DNA of 64,000 bases from Populus alba (GCF_005239225.2 NC_133284.1:36470758-36534757); one strand, 5' to 3'. Positions 48,161 through 61,047 are shown, counted from the stretch's first letter. Notes: a model not told the origin generated them from the sequence alone. A program made the numbers and translations.

Positions 48161-50111
48161 ATGGAAAAGTTCCAAATGTTATTTCCTTTTCCGTCGACAG
48201 GATCACCAAACTACTCTGTCTCTTCAAGCATGACAGATAGTTCTCATGTTTTTCATAATTTTCAAGCAGATAGTTCAGGTGGGTTCTTGGGATTGAAGAC
48301 AGAAACTCAACACCCAGTACCAAGAACATCACCCGAAATTAATAAAGACCTAAATTCTCAAAGTGCAAGCTTTGCAATCGGGTCTGAAACTGAACCTCAA
48401 GCAGCCAAGAAGAAAGGGGAGAAGAAGATTAGAAAGCCCAAATATGCTTTTCAAACTAGGAGTCAAGTTGATATACTTGACGATGGTTATAGATGGAGGA
48501 AGTATGGACAAAAGGCAGTGAAGAACAACAAATTTCCAAGGTACTATATATATATTGATTTCTCTAGCTATGTCTAACTTCTGTTCGATAATTACATTTG
48601 CTTTTTCGTCTCATTTTTTGTTAAGACTATGATTATGCAATTAAATTCTCACTAGACCCCACTAGCAATTTTATCCTGCGGCTTGGCCGAAAGCAAGATC
48701 CTGCTGGATCTCCCACTAGATATGAGAAAGTTTAGGGAAAATCTTCCTTTCAGATAGGGTTATGGATGAGAGACTTTGATGCACGCATGCATAAATCCTT
48801 TTGCATTGATGTGAGTATCCTCTAATAATCCTTAGAAGCGCAAATATGTTGATATCTTCTGATCCTTTTAACAATTAGTCTGGTTTAGGGTTTCTCCTTC
48901 CTTTTGCCGAGCCCCTTCTCCCTCTACTCTTATTGTAAAATTAAATTAAGGAATTCAACCATCAAAATGATTTTTCAAGGATTACAGATTTCTTATTCAA
49001 AAAAAAAAAAAAGGATTGCAGATTTCTTTTGTTTAAGCCTATTTATGGATATTTATTGATATATAATAACTTCAATAGAAGAATGCCCTCCTTTGAAGTG
49101 TCTCTCTACATGCATTGTGTAGCAGATCAAGAGAAAGATGTTTTGTGCTATGAATCTTGTACAAGAGTAGATCCCAGGAGAGCTTTGATCAATTATAAAT
49201 ACTTCATATAGAAGCTCGTCTGTCAAACACAATCAAATCTATGATCAAAAAGAAAAAAGAAAAAAAAAACATAACCAAATCTTGTATTAATTAACATAAG
49301 CTTACATTTATTCCTTACCTAAACTTGAATTGAAACGCTAGCACATTGAAGAGTAAAGTAGTACTTAGTTCCTCCAGTATATTCTGTGTAAATCATATGG
49401 ATGCATAAATTAAGTAACTAAAATAGTAACACTTTATTTGATGATCAGGTAAGTTCAGGCACTTGCATTTTGATGGCTATACCCTAGATCCAGCCTCAAA
49501 TGAAGGCCATATACATTTATCATTTAATTACTGCAGCAAAGAAACTTAAACGATGAGGATGAGTGGTTAAAGAGATGCATATTTCTTTCTTTCTCCTTCC
49601 TTTTAGGTCTAATCGATCGAGGAGTTGCAGCAGCAACTGATGCTTACCTTTTTAGTCTAAGGAGTACATACATATGCCTTGATGTATCATGATTTGAGAT
49701 TTGAAGTCTCAAGAGAATAAGATTAATAATGGCGCATAACTCGGATTTTTAACAATTTTACTTCAATATTATGTAACTTTTTCTTGATTACTAATTACAA
49801 GAGGGCTCGAAGTTAAGCTACAAATGATCATTACCTCGATATTTATCGTTCAATACCTCTCGATTTTAACATTAGCAAGAATGTTTTTGAGGAAATAACT
49901 CACTGATTGTAATTTCTCATTAATTTTCAGGAGCTACTACCGATGCACGTATCAAGGTTGTGACGTGAAGAAGCAAGTCCAACGCCTAACCAAAGACGAA
50001 GGAGTAGTAGTGACAACTTACGAAGGAATGCACACCCATCCTATAGAGAAGCCAAATGATAATTTTGAACATATCTTGAGCCAGATGCAAATTTACAGCA
50101 CTCCCTTTTGA
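48161..50111 (+). CDS. WRKY75: WRKY75-like transcription factor, group IIc (two exons)
   Basis: Nuclear DNA-binding protein that binds W-boxes (TTGAC cores). Exons 48161-48540 and 49931-50111 join with phase 2 (AG|G) to give 186 aa. The WRKY domain holds WRKYGQK (residues 112-118) and a C-X4-C-X23-H-X-H zinc site (CTYQGC to MHTH). The intron falls at the FPR|SYY junction, the R-type position typical of this group. The block KYAFQTRSQVDILDDGYRW before the heptad and the tail NFEHILSQMQIYSTPF match the WRKY75/45/43 clade; WRKY75 in Arabidopsis acts in phosphate starvation, senescence and root hair control. The N-terminal ~85 residues are Ser-rich and variable, followed by a basic KKKGEKKIRKPK stretch (likely nuclear signal). 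No defect seen. The orthologue within the clade is not certain. Confidence 0.92.
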
Positions 50112-52261
50112 AGTGATCATCGAACAGGGTCAAAATCATGTTTGCTTTGTAACAATATATATATATATATCAAGTAGTTTATTTTCCGTATGCTAATAAG
50201 GTTGGATTCATATATATAAAGTAAGGGCTGGAGATCGATCAGCATGCTTAAAATTTATGGAATTATGTTCTTTAGTTGGCAAATGTATTGTAATCTGTCA
50301 GTTTCTTTACTTTTCAGTTCTTTCTTTCACATTGGTGGGATTGTATGATGTAAATAATTCTGCTAAGGTGGGCTCAACTTCAATAAGAGAATCGAAATTA
50401 CTCATCGCGCAAAGTAGTTATCTCAATCTCCTTCCTTCATCTTATTATTCCTTTTTTTTTTTCTCTTTATGTAATGGTTTCGGAATCTAAATAGAAGTAG
50501 ACACTAATACTAGTTGAATCACAACTCATTTACTTTTAACAATCTTTTAAAAAAGTAGTATATTTTGGTAGTTTTAGAATAAGTAAAATTGTTGATCCGC
50601 TCTGTGCTGTGGGTCGGGTCATTTTTATATTCACTTTTCAAATCCAAGAATCAAGTCATTAGACCTAAATTACTGAATTTAAAAAAAAATCATGAAGTCC
50701 AATTTTCAATCAATTATATATTGAATGATGAAATTTTAAAAAAAAATCAGTTATATAAAAGGATTTTAAGAAATAACAATTAGAAAATAAGGATCAAAGT
50801 TAATATATAAAATAAATTTTATATTTAATTGAAGGGTGACTAAAAAAAATCAATTTAGTGAAAGGACAAAATTTTTTTTAAAAAAAATAAGGCTTAAAAT
50901 TGATGTAAGAATAAAAATAATATTGTAATTAAATGATGAAATTAAAATAATAATAATAATTTTCACAAAAGAACCAAGAAAAAAAATTCAAGATCAAAAT
51001 AATGAGGATCAAATTGGTAAATATAATACCATTAATTTAAATTCAAGGATAACATAAAACACCAATAAAAATTTTACAAAAAAATCAAAAAAAAAAAATT
51101 AAAAATCCAATGAGTCACGTGTAAAGACTTTAAAGTCTTTTAAAATCCGTACAAATTTTTTAGGTGGAGGGTAAAAATCACCATTACACTGTTCCAGTGA
51201 ATAGTGTTAATGTGTCTGGAACTATGATAATTTTTCAAATCCAATTAAGTTTTGTTAATATTTATTGTGTTTCATTTTGAAGTTAAAGATGAAAAATAGC
51301 TAATTTTAATATTTAATTTTATGAAAAAATATAATACATAAAATAGTAAAAAAAATAAATGAAATAATAATTGTAAAATTGATAATAATTTTTTTTTGAA
51401 AATAACAAAGAAAATCTTGAACACAAAAATTTCAATCGATTCTAATAATTATTATAAAAGATGAAAATTATAACATTTCTATCTGTTTTTCCTTGAACAA
51501 AAAAGGGAATATGAAAGTTAAATAATTAGATATTTCCTAATAATTCTTAGATTATTGTTTGCATACAAAAAATAAAATAAAAAATCATGAATGTGAGGCA
51601 TGGATAAGAGCGGGAGAAGTTAATTTAATAATATTTGGAGAAAAATAGAAAAGGAGAAAAAGAAAACATGAAAAGGTGGTTAAGACGAGAAGAGCATGCC
51701 GGGTCCTGTTTCTAGAGCAATCCCATGAGATAGTTTCAAAAGGTTTGAATTTTTTACATTTGCTTTGTCAATTCAGCATAATTTAGTTGACAAGTCCATC
51801 GATATCCACGCGACAACACAAATTATGTATTCACAGGAGGATCTTAAATTATTTATCAAAATAAAGAAAAAGAAAATTCAAGAAAATTGTATTTTTTTGC
51901 AACATTCTTTTTTTTAAAAAAAAAAAACGAGCTTGAATTCTTCGAAATTTATTTCACCTTATGCATAAATAAATAAATAAATAAAAAGGGGTCGTATTTG
52001 AAAACGAAGTTCATGTAGATGGCAACATTATTTTCTGAGGCTGCATGCATGACCAGCTGTGCAGTTGTCACACTGCAGAAATTAATGGCCGCAACGTGTG
52101 ACATAAGAGAATGATTAACCTTATCTTGACCAAACGTGTTGTATATCTGTGGCTGTCTTTTCTACACACGTGTAAAAGAAGCAAAAACAGATTTGGGCTC
52201 TTAATTTGTCTTCCTTGAAGGTGGTATTCACTATTCAGAGGCCTCAACAACATCTCCGGCT
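50112..52261. other. Intergenic after the WRKY gene, repeat-rich, no gene seen
   Basis: The stretch 50600-51100 is family-A-like ('gggtcgggtcat', 'catgaagtccaattttcaatcaatt', 'aatgatgaaatt'). The rest is AT-rich, with no open frame of note. Confidence 0.45.
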
Positions 52262-53905
52262 AAAATTAGGTACATTACGCGTGATGTTGCGGGTTATTTT
52301 TTTATATAAAAAAAATATTAAAAAAATAAAAATTTAAAAATTTTATTTTAAAAAGCTATATTTAAAAATTTTAGATTTGGCTGTAACGCCTGAACTAAAA
52401 GTAATATTTATAATATTAATAATAATCATTAAACTTGCATGACTTAAATTTAAATGAGTCGGATGCAATACTAGACCCAAAAATATTGGATGTGGCTCTG
52501 GCTATAAGGTCATGTTATAAAAGTTTGATAATTAAATAGATTAATTAAAAAAAACAAAGAAAAAAAATCAACAAAAAAAAAACTAATGAAGAAAAAGAAA
52601 AAAAAATTGAATTAATTGGAGTTAACCTTTAAACCAGGTTATCCCGTAAAACTTGGAATTCGTGTAATGAAAGTTTGATAACTAAATAGAAAAAAAAAAA
52701 TGACGGTTTTACCCAGAATTAACTGGGTTAACCCATCAAACCGAGTTAACCCGTCACGCCCAGGATACGTATCATGAAAGTCTGATAATTAAATAGAAAA
52801 AAAATTAACTTTAACAAATTAAACCTAAATGAAAAAAAATTAAAAAAATCGGGTTAACTCGTTAAATCAGATTAACCCATCAAACTCGGGATCCGTATCA
52901 TAAAAATATGATAACTAAATAAATAAAAATTAACATTAAAAAACTAAATTAAACAAAAAAAATTCTTTAAAAAAAAATAAAAAGAAAAAAAATAGTAATA
53001 TAATTTTAATTGTAATATAATATATTAATAAGTAAATATATTAGTCAAAGGTGTGGCAAAGCTACAGTAGTTTTCCCACACCTTTTAGAGTATTAACTAG
53101 ATACATGACCCATGCGATGCCGCATGTCATTTTTTTTTCATAAAAAATATTAAAAAAATAAAAAATAAAAATCTTGGGTTTTTCTGCAAAGCTATATCTA
53201 AGAATCTTGAGTTTGGCTACAACGCCTGACCTAAGAGTAATATTTATAATAAAATTAAACTTGCATAACCCAAGTTTAAGTGAGCCTGGCTGTAACACCG
53301 AACCCAAGAATATTGGATGTGGGTCTGGCTATAAGGTCGTGTTATAAAAATGTGATAATTAAATGGATTAATTAAAAAAAAAAAAATCAACATAAAAAAC
53401 TAATGAAAAAAAAGAAAAAAAAATTGAATTAATTAGGTTAACCCTTTAAACCAGGTTATCCCGTAAAATCTGGGATTTGCATCATGAAAGTTTGATAACT
53501 AAATAGAAAAAAAAAAGACGAGTTTACCTAGAATTAACTGGGTTAACCCATCAAACCAAGTTAACCCATCAAGCACATGATACATGTCATGAAAGTACGA
53601 AAGTCTGATAATTAAAAAAAAGAAAATTAACTTTAACAAACTAAACTAAATGAAAAAAATAACTCGTCAAATCAAATTAACCCATCAAACCCGAGATCTG
53701 TATTATGAAAATCTGATAACTAAATAAAAAAAATTAACATTAACAAACTAAATCAAACAAAAAAAATTCATTAAAAAAATAAAAAGAAAAAAACAGTTAT
53801 ATAATATAATATAATATAATATTAATATAATAATTATTATTATTAATTATAATATAATAATTATAATAATATAATATATTAACAAGTAAAATTTATTAGT
53901 AAAAG
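52262..53905. repeat. Tandem duplication, ~827-bp unit, two copies
   Basis: aatattggatgtgg...ctggctataaggtc occurs at 52482 and 53309; many other words keep the same offset of ~827. Each unit starts with a 'atgcgatgcc.c' word near 52275/53110 and contains family-A-like steps ('gggttaacccatcaaacc', 'catgaaagtttgataactaaatag') about 100 bp apart. A third start-like word is at 53918, where the next array begins. Confidence 0.75.
53047..53085. repeat. Long imperfect hairpin at the duplication joint
   Basis: AAAGGTGTGG (53047-53056) pairs with CCACACCTTT (53076-53085). The pairing goes on inside as AAA/TTT and CTA/TAG with one mismatch and one G-T pair, leaving a loop of about three bases. The total stem is about 18 positions. 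Confidence 0.7.
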
Positions 53906-56144
53906 GCATGACATGCCCGCGCGATGCCACGGGCTTGTTGCATGCTTGTGCATTATCGTGGATTTGTGAAAAAAATCATATAAAAAAAAACTGTTATCAT
54001 CCACAATATTTTAAAGGAAAAAACTACAAAGCTATATTCTTAACGAGCTCAATATTAAAAAAAAACAAAATTGACAAAAACAATTATGAAAAAAAAACAC
54101 AAAAAAAATGAAAAAAAGAAGATGACAATTTTGGAAGAAAAAAAAGCAAAAAACAAATAATAAAAAAATGGGGAAAAAAAACATGTGGGGAAAGTTAAAG
54201 CTAAATTTTAAACCAACTCAATATTAAAATCATTTAAGAAAACATTGTAGCAATCTATAATGTTTTGTGAGGAAATATACAACTATAATTCTCAACCAGC
54301 TCAATATTAAAAAAAATCAACAAAGATAATTTTGACAAATATAAAAAAAAAAACAAAAGGAAAAAAAAAAAGCAGGGAAATACTATAACAATCTATAGTG
54401 TTTCATGAGATAATCTACAGTTGTAATTTTTAACAAGATCAATATTAAAAATAATAAAAACAACAAAGAGAATTAAAAAAAAAATCATATGGAAAACACT
54501 GCAATCAATGAAGTTTTAAGGAAAAAAAAGCTAAATTGTCAATCGGTTCCGTATAAAAAAATAAATTTGACAAAAACATATTTGAAAAAAAAAAACATCG
54601 ATATAAAAAACATGTGGGGAAACACTATAACAAGGCAAAAATCATGTGGAAAAACACTATAGCAATCTACAGTGTTTTAAATAACTACAAAGCTAAATTC
54701 TCAATCACTTTAATATGAAAAAAAATAAAATCAACAAAGATAATTTTGAAAAAAAAATATTTAATAAAAAACCATGTAGAGAAACACTGTAGCAATCAAG
54801 TGTTTTAAAGAAAAAAATTAAAAAATTAAATTCTCAATCAGCTCAATAGTAAAAAAAAAAATTGACAAAAATAATTATGAAAAAAAAAAAGAATAAAGAA
54901 GAAAGACCATTTTGGGAAAAAAATGAATAAAACGAAAAAAAAAAACGTGGGGAAAGCTAAAGGTAAAGCTAAATTCTCAACAAACTCAATATTGAAAAAA
55001 TAAATTCATCAAAGATAATTTAAAAAAAAAACATGTGAGGGAAACACTGCAGCCAAACAAAAAAAATGTAAGGGAAATACTGTAGTAATCCATATGGTTT
55101 TTTTTTTTTTAAAAAAAAAGCTACAAAGCTAAGTTCTCAACCGGTTCAATATATATAAAAAAAAACCGACAAAGACTATTTAAAAAAAAAAAAAAAAAGA
55201 AGTCAATTTTGGGTAAAAGAAATGAAAAAAAAACATGTAAAAAAAAAGAAGGAAACAAAAGCGAAAAAAAAAACACGTTGGGAAAGCTACAGTGTTTTAA
55301 AGAAAAAAACTAAAATTTCAACCAATTCAATAGTAAAAAAATAAAATCAACAAAAATAACTCTGAAAAAAAAAAAGATATGTAAAAAATGACAATTTTGG
55401 AATAAAATAAAAACAATATAAAATAAATAAAAAAAAACATGTGGGGAAAGCTAAAGCTAGATTATCAGCCAGCTCAATATTGAAAAAATAAATTTGATAA
55501 AGATAATTTTTTTAAAAAAATATGTGGGAAACACTGCAACAAAAAAAAACTATATAGGGGAAAGACTGTAGCAATCCATATTATTTTTTTTTTTTAAAAA
55601 AAAAAAAAAAAACTACAAAGTTAAATTCTGAACCAACCTTATTATATAAAAAAAAAAAATCTACAAAGATCATTTTGAAAAAAAAAATATCATAAAAATA
55701 AAAAAAACAATGTATGAGAATATTAAAGCAATCCACAATGTTTTAAAGAAAAAAACTACATAGTTAAATTTCAACCAGCTCAATATTTAAGACAATTAGC
55801 AAAGATAATTTAAAAAAAAAATTAAAAAAAAAAACAAAGAAGAATTCAATTTTGGGTAAAAAAAAAGGTAAAAAAAAACATGTAAAAAAAAAGAAGAAAA
55901 AAAAACCCTGTTGCTACAGAAAAGCAAAAAAAAACAAAACAAAACCTGCTACAGTGAAAAAAAACTGCTACAGAAAAAAAAAAAACAAGAGCAAAAAAAA
56001 ATAAAATAAATAAAGCTGCTACAGTGAATACCCCACATATTTTAAGAGTTCTTTAATTATTAATTAATATTTAATGTGTATATATATATATATAGCAGTT
56101 CTGCTCTGTGGCTGGCTCCACACTTGAGGGTTTTTTTTTTTTAA

Positions 56145-56540
56145 AAAAAAGATATGTGTTTATTGATGTGATATAGTAATATATTTTTTTAAAAATTTTT
56201 TATATGTAAAAAAAAATATATTAAAATAATTTTTTTTTATTTTTAAAACTAGAACATCAAAATTAAAATCAAAATCATCAAAAAAATATTAAAATAATAT
56301 CAATTTAATATTTTTAATATATCAAACACACTTTTTAAATATAATGGAATATGGATTAAAATGCAAAGTCACCTCTTAATGCATATGATTCTTATTATAA
56401 TTATATTATTAATTTCGAGCTCATTTGATATTATAAAAACTATTATTTTTTAATATATTTTTATTTAAAAATATATTAAAATATTTTTTAAAAAAATTAT
56501 TTTTATCATTTAAACATCCAAATAATCTGAAAAGATGAAC
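56145..56540. mobile_element. AT-rich MITE-like insertions inside the array
   Basis: Two stretches (56145-56345 and 56415-56540) have the 'atatattaaaataattttt' and 'aaaatat..aaa.aattatttttatcatt' words of the MITE-like cluster at 27.5-28.8 kb and not those of family C, so they seem to interrupt the array. Confidence 0.4.
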
Positions 56541-56621
56541 GAATAAATAGTCAAATTCGTATTCAGACTGACCTTTTCCTTTCTCTTTTGACGGGGCAGC
56601 TGACTGGTCAACAGCTACTGC

Positions 56622-56623
<2 letters not shown>

Positions 56624-56676
<53 letters not shown>

Positions 56677-56677
56677 G
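56624..56677. repeat. Compound (CT)n(TA)n microsatellite
   Basis: About fifteen CT units directly followed by about twelve TA units. Confidence 0.9.
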
Positions 56678-58357
56678 GATATATTATATATATATACGAG
56701 ATGCAATGCCGTGGCTTATAAAATAAATATATTTAATAGTGTTATTTGTGAACCAACGCTAGATAAGTAATAGAAACTAAAGATATGATGAAGCTAATAT
56801 TTCATGACGGGAAAAAATAGTTGTTTGGTGATCAAAAACTTTGAGACTGAACAAAATGATTTGTAGCAATCCATAATGTTTTGGGAGGAAAGATACATTG
56901 CTTTCATCACATGATTTAACTGTTCTGCAGAAAATAAAATTACAAAGCTAAAACCAACAAAAAAAACCACAAAGATAATTTTGGAAGGAAAAAAACCTAT
57001 AAGAAAAAACATTGTAGCAATTGATAATGTTTTATGAGGAAAACTACAATGCTTTCCCCTAAAATAAAAAACTATTTAGATAAATACTGTAGCAATCCTT
57101 ATTGTTTTGTAAGAAAAACTATAACGCTTTACCTATATGATTTAACTTTATTGTAATTATAATTCTTAACCAACTTAATATTTTTAAAAATAAACAAAGA
57201 TAATTTTGGAAAAAATAATAAAAAAATCATTGGAAAAACACTGCAATAATTCACAGTGTTTTAAAGAAAAAAAATATAAAGCTAAATTCTTAATTGGCTC
57301 AATATTCAAAATATTAAATCAACAAAGATAATTTTAGAAAAAAAAATATTAAAAGAAAACACAAAAAAGGAAAAAAATCATGTTGGAAACACCGTTGCAA
57401 TTCATGATATTTTGTAATGAAAGCTACAGTGCTTCCCCACATGATTTAACATTATTTATTTAATAGTAATTTTCAACAATGTTTTGTGAGGAAATCTACA
57501 GTGTTTTCCCCACATGATTAAGCTTTATTACAAAGTTAAATTCTAACCAACTCGATATTAAAAAAAATAAAATCGACGAAGATAATTTAAAAAAAATATT
57601 ACAAAAAAGAAAAACACAAAAGAAACTGGAAAAAAAACCATGTAAGGAAAATTGTATCAATCCATAGTGTTTTGTGAGGAAAAAGTATTTATTTGTAATT
57701 GCAATTATTAAACTGCTTAATATTTAAAGAATAAAATTGACAAAGACAATTTTAGAAAGAAAAAAAACATAACAAAACAGAAAAAAAACCACATAAGAAA
57801 AAACACTGTAGCAATCCACAGTAATTTGCAAGGAAAGTTATAGTGCTTTCCTCACATATTATAACTGTAAATTTTTAACCAGCTCAATATTAAAATATAA
57901 AATAAAAAAAGATAATTTTGGAGAAAACAAAAACAAAAACAAAGAAAACCATGCAGAGAAACACTGTAGCAATCAACAATATTTTAAAAGAAAAAAAATT
58001 ACAAAACTAAATTATTAATCAGCTCAATATAAAAAAATTTAACAAATATAATTTTGAAAAATAGAAAAAAAAAATAGAAAAACTAATTGAAAAAACACCG
58101 TAATAATCCACAATATTTTAAAGGAAAAAAATTACAAAGCAGAATTTTTAACCAGTTCAATATTTAAAAAGTAAAATCAATAAAGAAAACATTTTAAAAG
58201 AAAATTAAATGGAAAAAAAGAAAAAAAAAAGCAAAGTTGGAAAAAAAAAGGAAAGCAATTTCGAAAAAAAAAAAAGAGAAAAAAAAAACGAAAAACAAGA
58301 AGAGGGAAAGTTTGAAAAAAAAATGATAAAATGAAAAAAAAAAAAAAAGGAAAAGTC

Positions 58358-58389
58358 TCACTGTGGATTACTGTTGTAATCCACAGTGA
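58358..58389. repeat. Perfect hairpin, 14-bp stem, TGTT loop
   Basis: TCACTGTGGATTAC and GTAATCCACAGTGA are exact reverse complements around TGTT. In the second unit this hairpin is worn to about 6 paired bases. Confidence 0.9.
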
Positions 58390-58393
58390 TTTA

Positions 58394-58423
58394 GGTGTGG
58401 GGGAACAGTGATTCCCCCACACC
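58394..58423. repeat. Perfect hairpin, 12-bp stem (first copy)
   Basis: GGTGTGGGGGAA and TTCCCCCACACC are exact reverse complements around CAGTGA. It begins four bases after the 14-bp hairpin. Confidence 0.9.
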
Positions 58424-58627
58424 ATTTAGACAAAGAAAACATTTTAAAAGAAAATTAAATGGAAAAAAGAAAGAAAAAAAAAAAAGCAAAGTTGGAAAAA
58501 AAAAAAGGAAAAGCAATTTCGAAAAAAAAAGAAAAAAAAACAGAGGGGTTGAAAAAACAATGACAAAATGAAAAAAAAAAAAAAAGGGAAAGCAATGTTG
58601 ATTACTGTTGTAATCCATAGTGATTTA

Positions 58628-58657
58628 GGTGTGGGGGAACAGTGATTCCCCCACACC
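58628..58657. repeat. Perfect hairpin, 12-bp stem (second copy)
   Basis: Identical to the one at 58394-58423, in the second 250-bp unit. Confidence 0.9.
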
Positions 58658-58669
58658 ATTTAGATAGTG

Positions 58670-59690
58670 TTATAATAAAGGGATTCTTCAAGTACTATAA
58701 AGAGAAGGTGGAATTGTTTTTTAAAAAGATTATCCTTGTCTTGAAAAAGTGAAACTTCTTTTGAGTTCTCATGGCAACACAGGAAGCATGTTAATAAAAA
58801 AAATCAAAAGAGCTAAGTTATATATTATATGCAATGTGAGAGGAAATTTTATGGATTCGTAAATTGTTTTTTTTTTTTTTTGAAGTTTAATTCTTTTTTT
58901 TATCTCGTTTTAATCATTTTATATTAAATTAATTTAAAATTAAACTTGTTGGAATGGATTTTAGCTCTCAATTTAAAAACATTAAATTGAACTAAAACAA
59001 ATAAAGTAACCATAACAAGATTTGAATCCTAGAAAAGTTTTGGGCCTCTTTTCCTACAAAAACCAGGGACTAAATTGCACGAGAAGAAGAGAGATTTAAC
59101 ACTTTTGCCTTTCATTTTTTTCTCAACTTAATCCTTTAACATTGAGTTTTTATTTTTATTTTATTAGACTTTATAGTTTTTTCTCAATTGTCTAGATATA
59201 AGGATCCCCAATGTAAGGAAAAAAATTTGAACATGCGTTTGATGTTCAATTTTACAAAATAAAATTTTATTTTATTGATGTAAAACAATGAAGGCTTAGG
59301 GATCCAATTCGAACTAAAACAATTCTAGGGATTGAAAAGGACGGGTAGTACAACTTTGTTGGAACGTACATTGCAAGCGCCAATGTGTGTAGTGAAGTTG
59401 CTACGCTTTAATGGAATATGCAGCTTCCTCGATGGCTTAACACGTTGTCCATGATTGCGATGGAAATGGTATGACGAGTTCTTTCTAGTGGTGCAGCGTG
59501 TGTCGACGAATAAGCAACAATGAGGCTATAATGGTCTTTTCTTTCTTTTCTCCTCTCTTTCCTCCATATTCGTGCTATTTTGTCAAAATTTAAAGGTGTT
59601 CTATCATTTTTTTGTGTCAAATTCAATCATCACTCTTGATTGCTATTTTTTATTTTGAATCCTTCTTGATGCTTTATTTTTTGTCAATTT
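58670..59690. other. Intergenic, repeat-like, no gene supported
   Basis: The stretch 59040-59650 ('ccagggactaaattgcacg', 'gcgccaatgtgtg') resembles retrotransposon LTR text, but no partner is in the window. The minus frame 59408-59626 has no known domain. Confidence 0.4.
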
Positions 59691-59699
59691 CATCCTTCA

Positions 59700-60400
59700 A
59701 ACTTTAGGTTGGTTAGGAATTAAGTTTCATGTTTTTTTTTTTCAAATGAGTCATCTTGTACCATAACACGGGTCATAGGTTTCAAAGGTTAAACTAGGTT
59801 GATATCAAACTTTTTTCAGGTTCTTTTTTACATTTTTTTTCCTTTTCAATTTTACCTGGATTATGGGTTTGAAATGTTAAACTAGATGATTTTGTTCAAT
59901 TTTCTTTCTATAAGGTTATCCTAGTCTCATGACTTAGATTACGGATATGATGGGCAAGCCCATGCTGAGTTAGGTCTTTTTTTTGGTCATCTTTTTAAAA
60001 ATTAATAATTTTTTTTGTTTCATCCTTTACCATTAGGTTGAGAGAAAATTAGACTTCATATTTTTTGTTGTTTTTACTTTCTATTAGGTTATCTCGTTTG
60101 TATAACTCGACTCGTGAGGTTTGGTGGACTTATTAGGCTTCGCTAAATTTTTAGGTATTTTTTTATTGACTTTTTTTATTTCATAATTCCATATTAGGTT
60201 TGTTGGGGAATTAGGCATCATGATGTTTTTTATTTTTATTTTTTATGGGGTTATCCTAGCTTCACGACCTAGGACGCAGGCGTGACATGCTAACTTAGGT
60301 TGACCCGGGTTAGTTTTTATGTCCTTTTTCTTCTTTTTTTAGGTCATCCTGATTATTTTTTTTAACCCATTTAGTATCGTTGTCTATAATCCAAGTTGTG
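59700..60400. repeat. Family A tandem repeat in reverse orientation
   Basis: On the minus strand the words 'ctaactcagcatgggcttgc', 'taatctaagtcatgagac', 'aggataaccttatag' and 'atgaagtctaattttctctc' appear in the same order as in the array at 11.6-12.9 kb. About four units of ~150-160 bp. Confidence 0.6.
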
Positions 60401-60591
60401 GATTTCTCTTACTTCTTTAAAGCACATTTCTCACACTTGAATATTTGTTTTTTAATAGAAAAAAAATTTGGTACAGACACGACGATTTCTTTATTAAAAT
60501 TAGTATTTTCTCAACAAAAAAAAACATTTTAAAAAAAATATTTATACTAGAAAAAATCCTAAATCTAAATAGGATATCCCTAATCGATATG

Positions 60592-60592
60592 G

Positions 60593-60639
<47 letters not shown>

Positions 60640-60640
60640 T
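60592..60640. repeat. (AAT)n microsatellite
   Basis: About sixteen AAT units without interruption. Confidence 0.9.
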
Positions 60641-61047
60641 TAATGAAAACAGTTTTAAATAAAGGCCCTAATATCTCTAAAAGGTCTAATAATAACAAAA
60701 GGATAAAAAAAAATACTCCAACTAATTTAAATAAGACTAAAGTTGTTTTTGTAACCTGCTAGTAGAATCAAAGCCCAACTTTGAATGTATGATTGTCTCT
60801 CATATTAAAGAATTAGAATGTGTGACATATATCATTGAAAATATATGGACACCTACTTTTTAATGAAACTAGAATCACATTAATATTTTTTATGTAGCTT
60901 CAATTATGACCAAAACAGTAGCGAATGATCAAAATTAGCATGTTTGAATCTTTTTATTCTAATATCTTTGTAATGTCTGAATGTCCACCTATAAGCACTT
61001 CTTGAACATGAACTAACTTAATCAAGGCTTATACCTTATTATTTAGG

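Larger units (their letters stand above)
53906..58140. repeat. A-rich tandem array, ~140-160-bp unit with a palindrome (family C)
   Basis: Over twenty diverged units. Each typically has 'acactgtagcaatc.acagtgtttt' (in outline), then 'aaagaaaaaaactacaaagctaaattctcaaccagctcaatatt', then 'aaatcaacaaagataattttgaaaaaa'. Centres of the first word lie near 54260, 54391, 54511, 54665, 54798, 55088, 55572, 55732, 56868, 57020, 57094, 57249, 57400, 57660, 57814, 57972 and 58106. Some units add 'ctacagtgctttccccacatgatt'. The left and right parts of the first word are complementary around a caat loop. No open frame of note. Confidence 0.8.
58182..58664. repeat. 250-bp tandem duplication, two copies, with strong hairpins
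   Basis: aaagaaaacattttaaaag starts at 58182 and again at 58432. Each copy is A-rich, then ends with a block of inverted repeats and 'ccccacaccatttaga'. The block lies at 58358-58423 in the first copy and ~58600-58657 in the second. Confidence 0.85.

Noticed and set aside
58177..58659. Phe-rich minus-strand open frames
   Set aside because: They come from A-rich filler of the 250-bp duplication; the two frames are the same repeat read twice.
60445..60762. Open frame with a poly-Asn run
   Set aside because: It is the AAT microsatellite read in frame; the other strand gives a poly-Leu frame of the same kind.
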